Shown here in pieces: positions 13,003-13,984 of a DNA stretch of 13,984 nt. Made by a program: the position numbers and the translations under genes. The stretch spans positions 1 to 13,984 of the forward strand of contig CAMDER010000027.1 in assembly GCA_945896935.1 (NCBI GenBank), given 5' to 3'. The first letter of the stretch is position 1. Each line of letters opens with the position of its first letter. The DNA is from Bifidobacterium breve (GTDB lineage Bacteria; Actinomycetota; Acidimicrobiia; Acidimicrobiales; Ilumatobacteraceae). The notes beneath the pieces are model-generated. The model saw only the letters and a program-made list of their open reading frames with translations, was not told where the DNA came from and did not search any database.

Positions 13003-13984
13003 GAGGCATCTTGAGATCTACATAAGGCGAACGGAGTAGCGATAACGCCAAGTCCCAAAAGACTCCTTGAGAACTATTCTCCATCAGCATTTCTGGAGTG
13101 AGAGAATTCAAAAGTTCTCCATGGTTACTACTGACGTAATGGATGAGATACGACTCTTCTGGTAAAACTAAATTTCTTTCAGTAAAGAAGCGGTAACTCT
13201 GACCTGGTGGAACTGCATAGAAGGAATTGGGTCCGTGTACATGCGCCAGGTACGGCTCTTGTCTCACGACTGCGGTCAGCAGTGATGGCCCAAGCGAAAA
13301 TCGAACAGTGGGGTCAACTAGTTGAGCATTTTCTAAAAGAGCTGTCGTGAGTTCTGATTGCGCTTGTGATGCAATAACGGCGTTGTTCAACGCTTGGCAC
13401 AAGACCACTTTGTCAACCCTGTTCTGCAGGCGCCGTGGCGGCATGAAGCGTCCGGAAATCATGCAGATTTCCTTGTTCAGCCACCAATTCACTGCCCAAA
13501 GAGCTGTGGGAGCCCAGTCAATAACATCAAGACCTTGTTGAACCCTCTTTTCATCAAGCCTCCACACCATCTCGGCGCCTACTTGGCTATGGCTCGATTT
13601 CAAAATGTCATCAAGGGGACGGCGAAGCAAAATATCGAAGTCAAGATAGATGCCACCTCGAAGATGTAGCAATGCATATCGAAGTAAATTGCTCCGTGCT
13701 GAAAGTGCCGATTGAGGAATTCTGTGCCAGACGCTCAACAAATCTGAAGATCGTGAAAGGTCAGAGTCGCAGGCGTGAAAGAGTTCGGCGACATCGATGG
13801 TGTGGATTTCCACATTTGGCAATTGACGTGTCAGGAGAAAGTCGAGGGTGAGGGGTTCAGGACCTTCAATATGGATCTCAATGGACGCCCATGGATGATG
13901 GCGTAGGACACTTTCAACTGCCAGCCGATTAGGTAGACCGAAAGATTGTCCCGACCAAATAAATATGAAGCGCTCCGGAATTTT
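12992..13984 (-). CDS. DXD sugar transferase, GT32-like / capsular-synthesis type (5' end beyond right edge)
   Basis: The frame is open from the right window edge to a TAA at 12992: 330 residues, start missing. An initiator TTG at 13822 would give 276 residues, but the frame continues upstream with convincing family sequence (KIPERFIFIWSGQSFGLPNRL, residues 1-21), the 'IP..I.F.W.G' opening of sugar transferases containing a DXD motif. The true start is therefore probably only a few codons outside the window. The core motif SARSNLLRYALLHLRGGIYLDFDIL (about 95-119) contains the DXD pair D115/D117. It probably transfers a hexose to a polysaccharide or lipid acceptor at the cytoplasmic face. First visible gene of the seven-gene leftward cluster. 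Confidence 0.9.
   Translation of the reverse strand, partial: KIPERFIFIWSGQSFGLPNRLAVESVLRHHPWASIEIHIEGPEPLTLDFLLTRQLPNVEIHTIDVAELFHACDSDLSRSSDLLSVWHRIPQSALSARSNLLRYALLHLRGGIYLDFDILLRRPLDDILKSSHSQVGAEMVWRLDEKRVQQGLDVIDWAPTALWAVNWWLNKEICMISGRFMPPRRLQNRVDKVVLCQALNNAVIASQAQSELTTALLENAQLVDPTVRFSLGPSLLTAVVRQEPYLAHVHGPNSFYAVPPGQSYRFFTERNLVLPEESYLIHYVSSNHGELLNSLTPEMLMENSSQGVFWDLALSLLRSPYVDLKMPHAA

Noticed and set aside
13820..13822. TTG at 13822 as the true start of the DXD transferase
   Set aside because: The frame upstream to the window edge encodes the family's N-terminal strand and W/G motif, so the gene begins outside the window.
1..13984. A new defence, CRISPR or mobile-element system
   Set aside because: No repeats of array type, transposase, integrase, nuclease-effector or toxin-antitoxin pair is visible; nearly all of the window is assigned to metabolic and glycan genes.

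Overview
The window reads as chromosomal DNA from a bacterium with a very compact genome. My best guess is an actinomycete (Actinomycetota), perhaps an aquatic Acidimicrobiia-type lineage. The grounds are the MsrA with an N-terminal extension and a Cys-containing tail, an MgtA-like GT4 mannosyltransferase, frequent GTG starts (7 of 17 genes, counting all starts I can see), and -10-like TANNNT hexamers placed 6-7 bases before start codons, as expected for leaderless transcripts. The lineage is inference. Seventeen protein genes or gene pieces fill about 98% of the window; the eight gaps total about 244 bases and the longest is 82 bases. I see no tRNA, rRNA, insertion sequence, CRISPR array or convincing intrinsic terminator. 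No gap exceeds 300 bases.

Layout. (a) 1-2187, minus strand: orn (oligoribonuclease), an MBL-fold hydrolase and a sulfatase that runs off the left edge; a probable operon read leftward. (b) 2188-2716: a divergent promoter region and dut. (c) 2751-3491, minus: a PlsC-type acyltransferase converging on dut; a 17-bp tandem repeat spans the two gene ends. (d) 3533-5869, plus: cdd and deoC (pyrimidine deoxynucleoside salvage), then a PLP aminotransferase that has lost its middle, then an omega-amidase-like nitrilase. (e) 5872-6351, minus, a COG3818-like GNAT; 6393-7043, plus, msrA. (f) 7049-13984, minus: a seven-gene glycan cluster read leftward, in order a DXD sugar transferase (entering from the right edge), a GT2, a Wzx-type flippase, an MgtA/PimB-like GT4, a DUF2334 deacetylase-like protein, a second GT4 and a GNAT-like protein. 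All six junctions overlap.

How the genes work together. Blocks (a)-(d) are mostly housekeeping: nanoRNA turnover, dUTP removal, cytidine and deoxyribose salvage, and phospholipid acylation. Aminotransferase plus omega-amidase is the classic pair for transaminating glutamine (or methionine-type keto acids) and clearing the resulting keto-acid amide, but here the aminotransferase keeps only its two ends. Block (f) looks like a lipid-linked or surface polysaccharide module: sugars are added, the product is flipped across the membrane, and it may be trimmed and acylated.

The points most worth a second look are the in-frame internal deletion of the aminotransferase, the recurrent TANNNT-N6/7-start layout at transcription-unit heads, a perfect 8+4+8 palindrome between plsC and cdd, and mirrored divergent promoters between orn and dut. 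I found no clearly new defence or mobile system.
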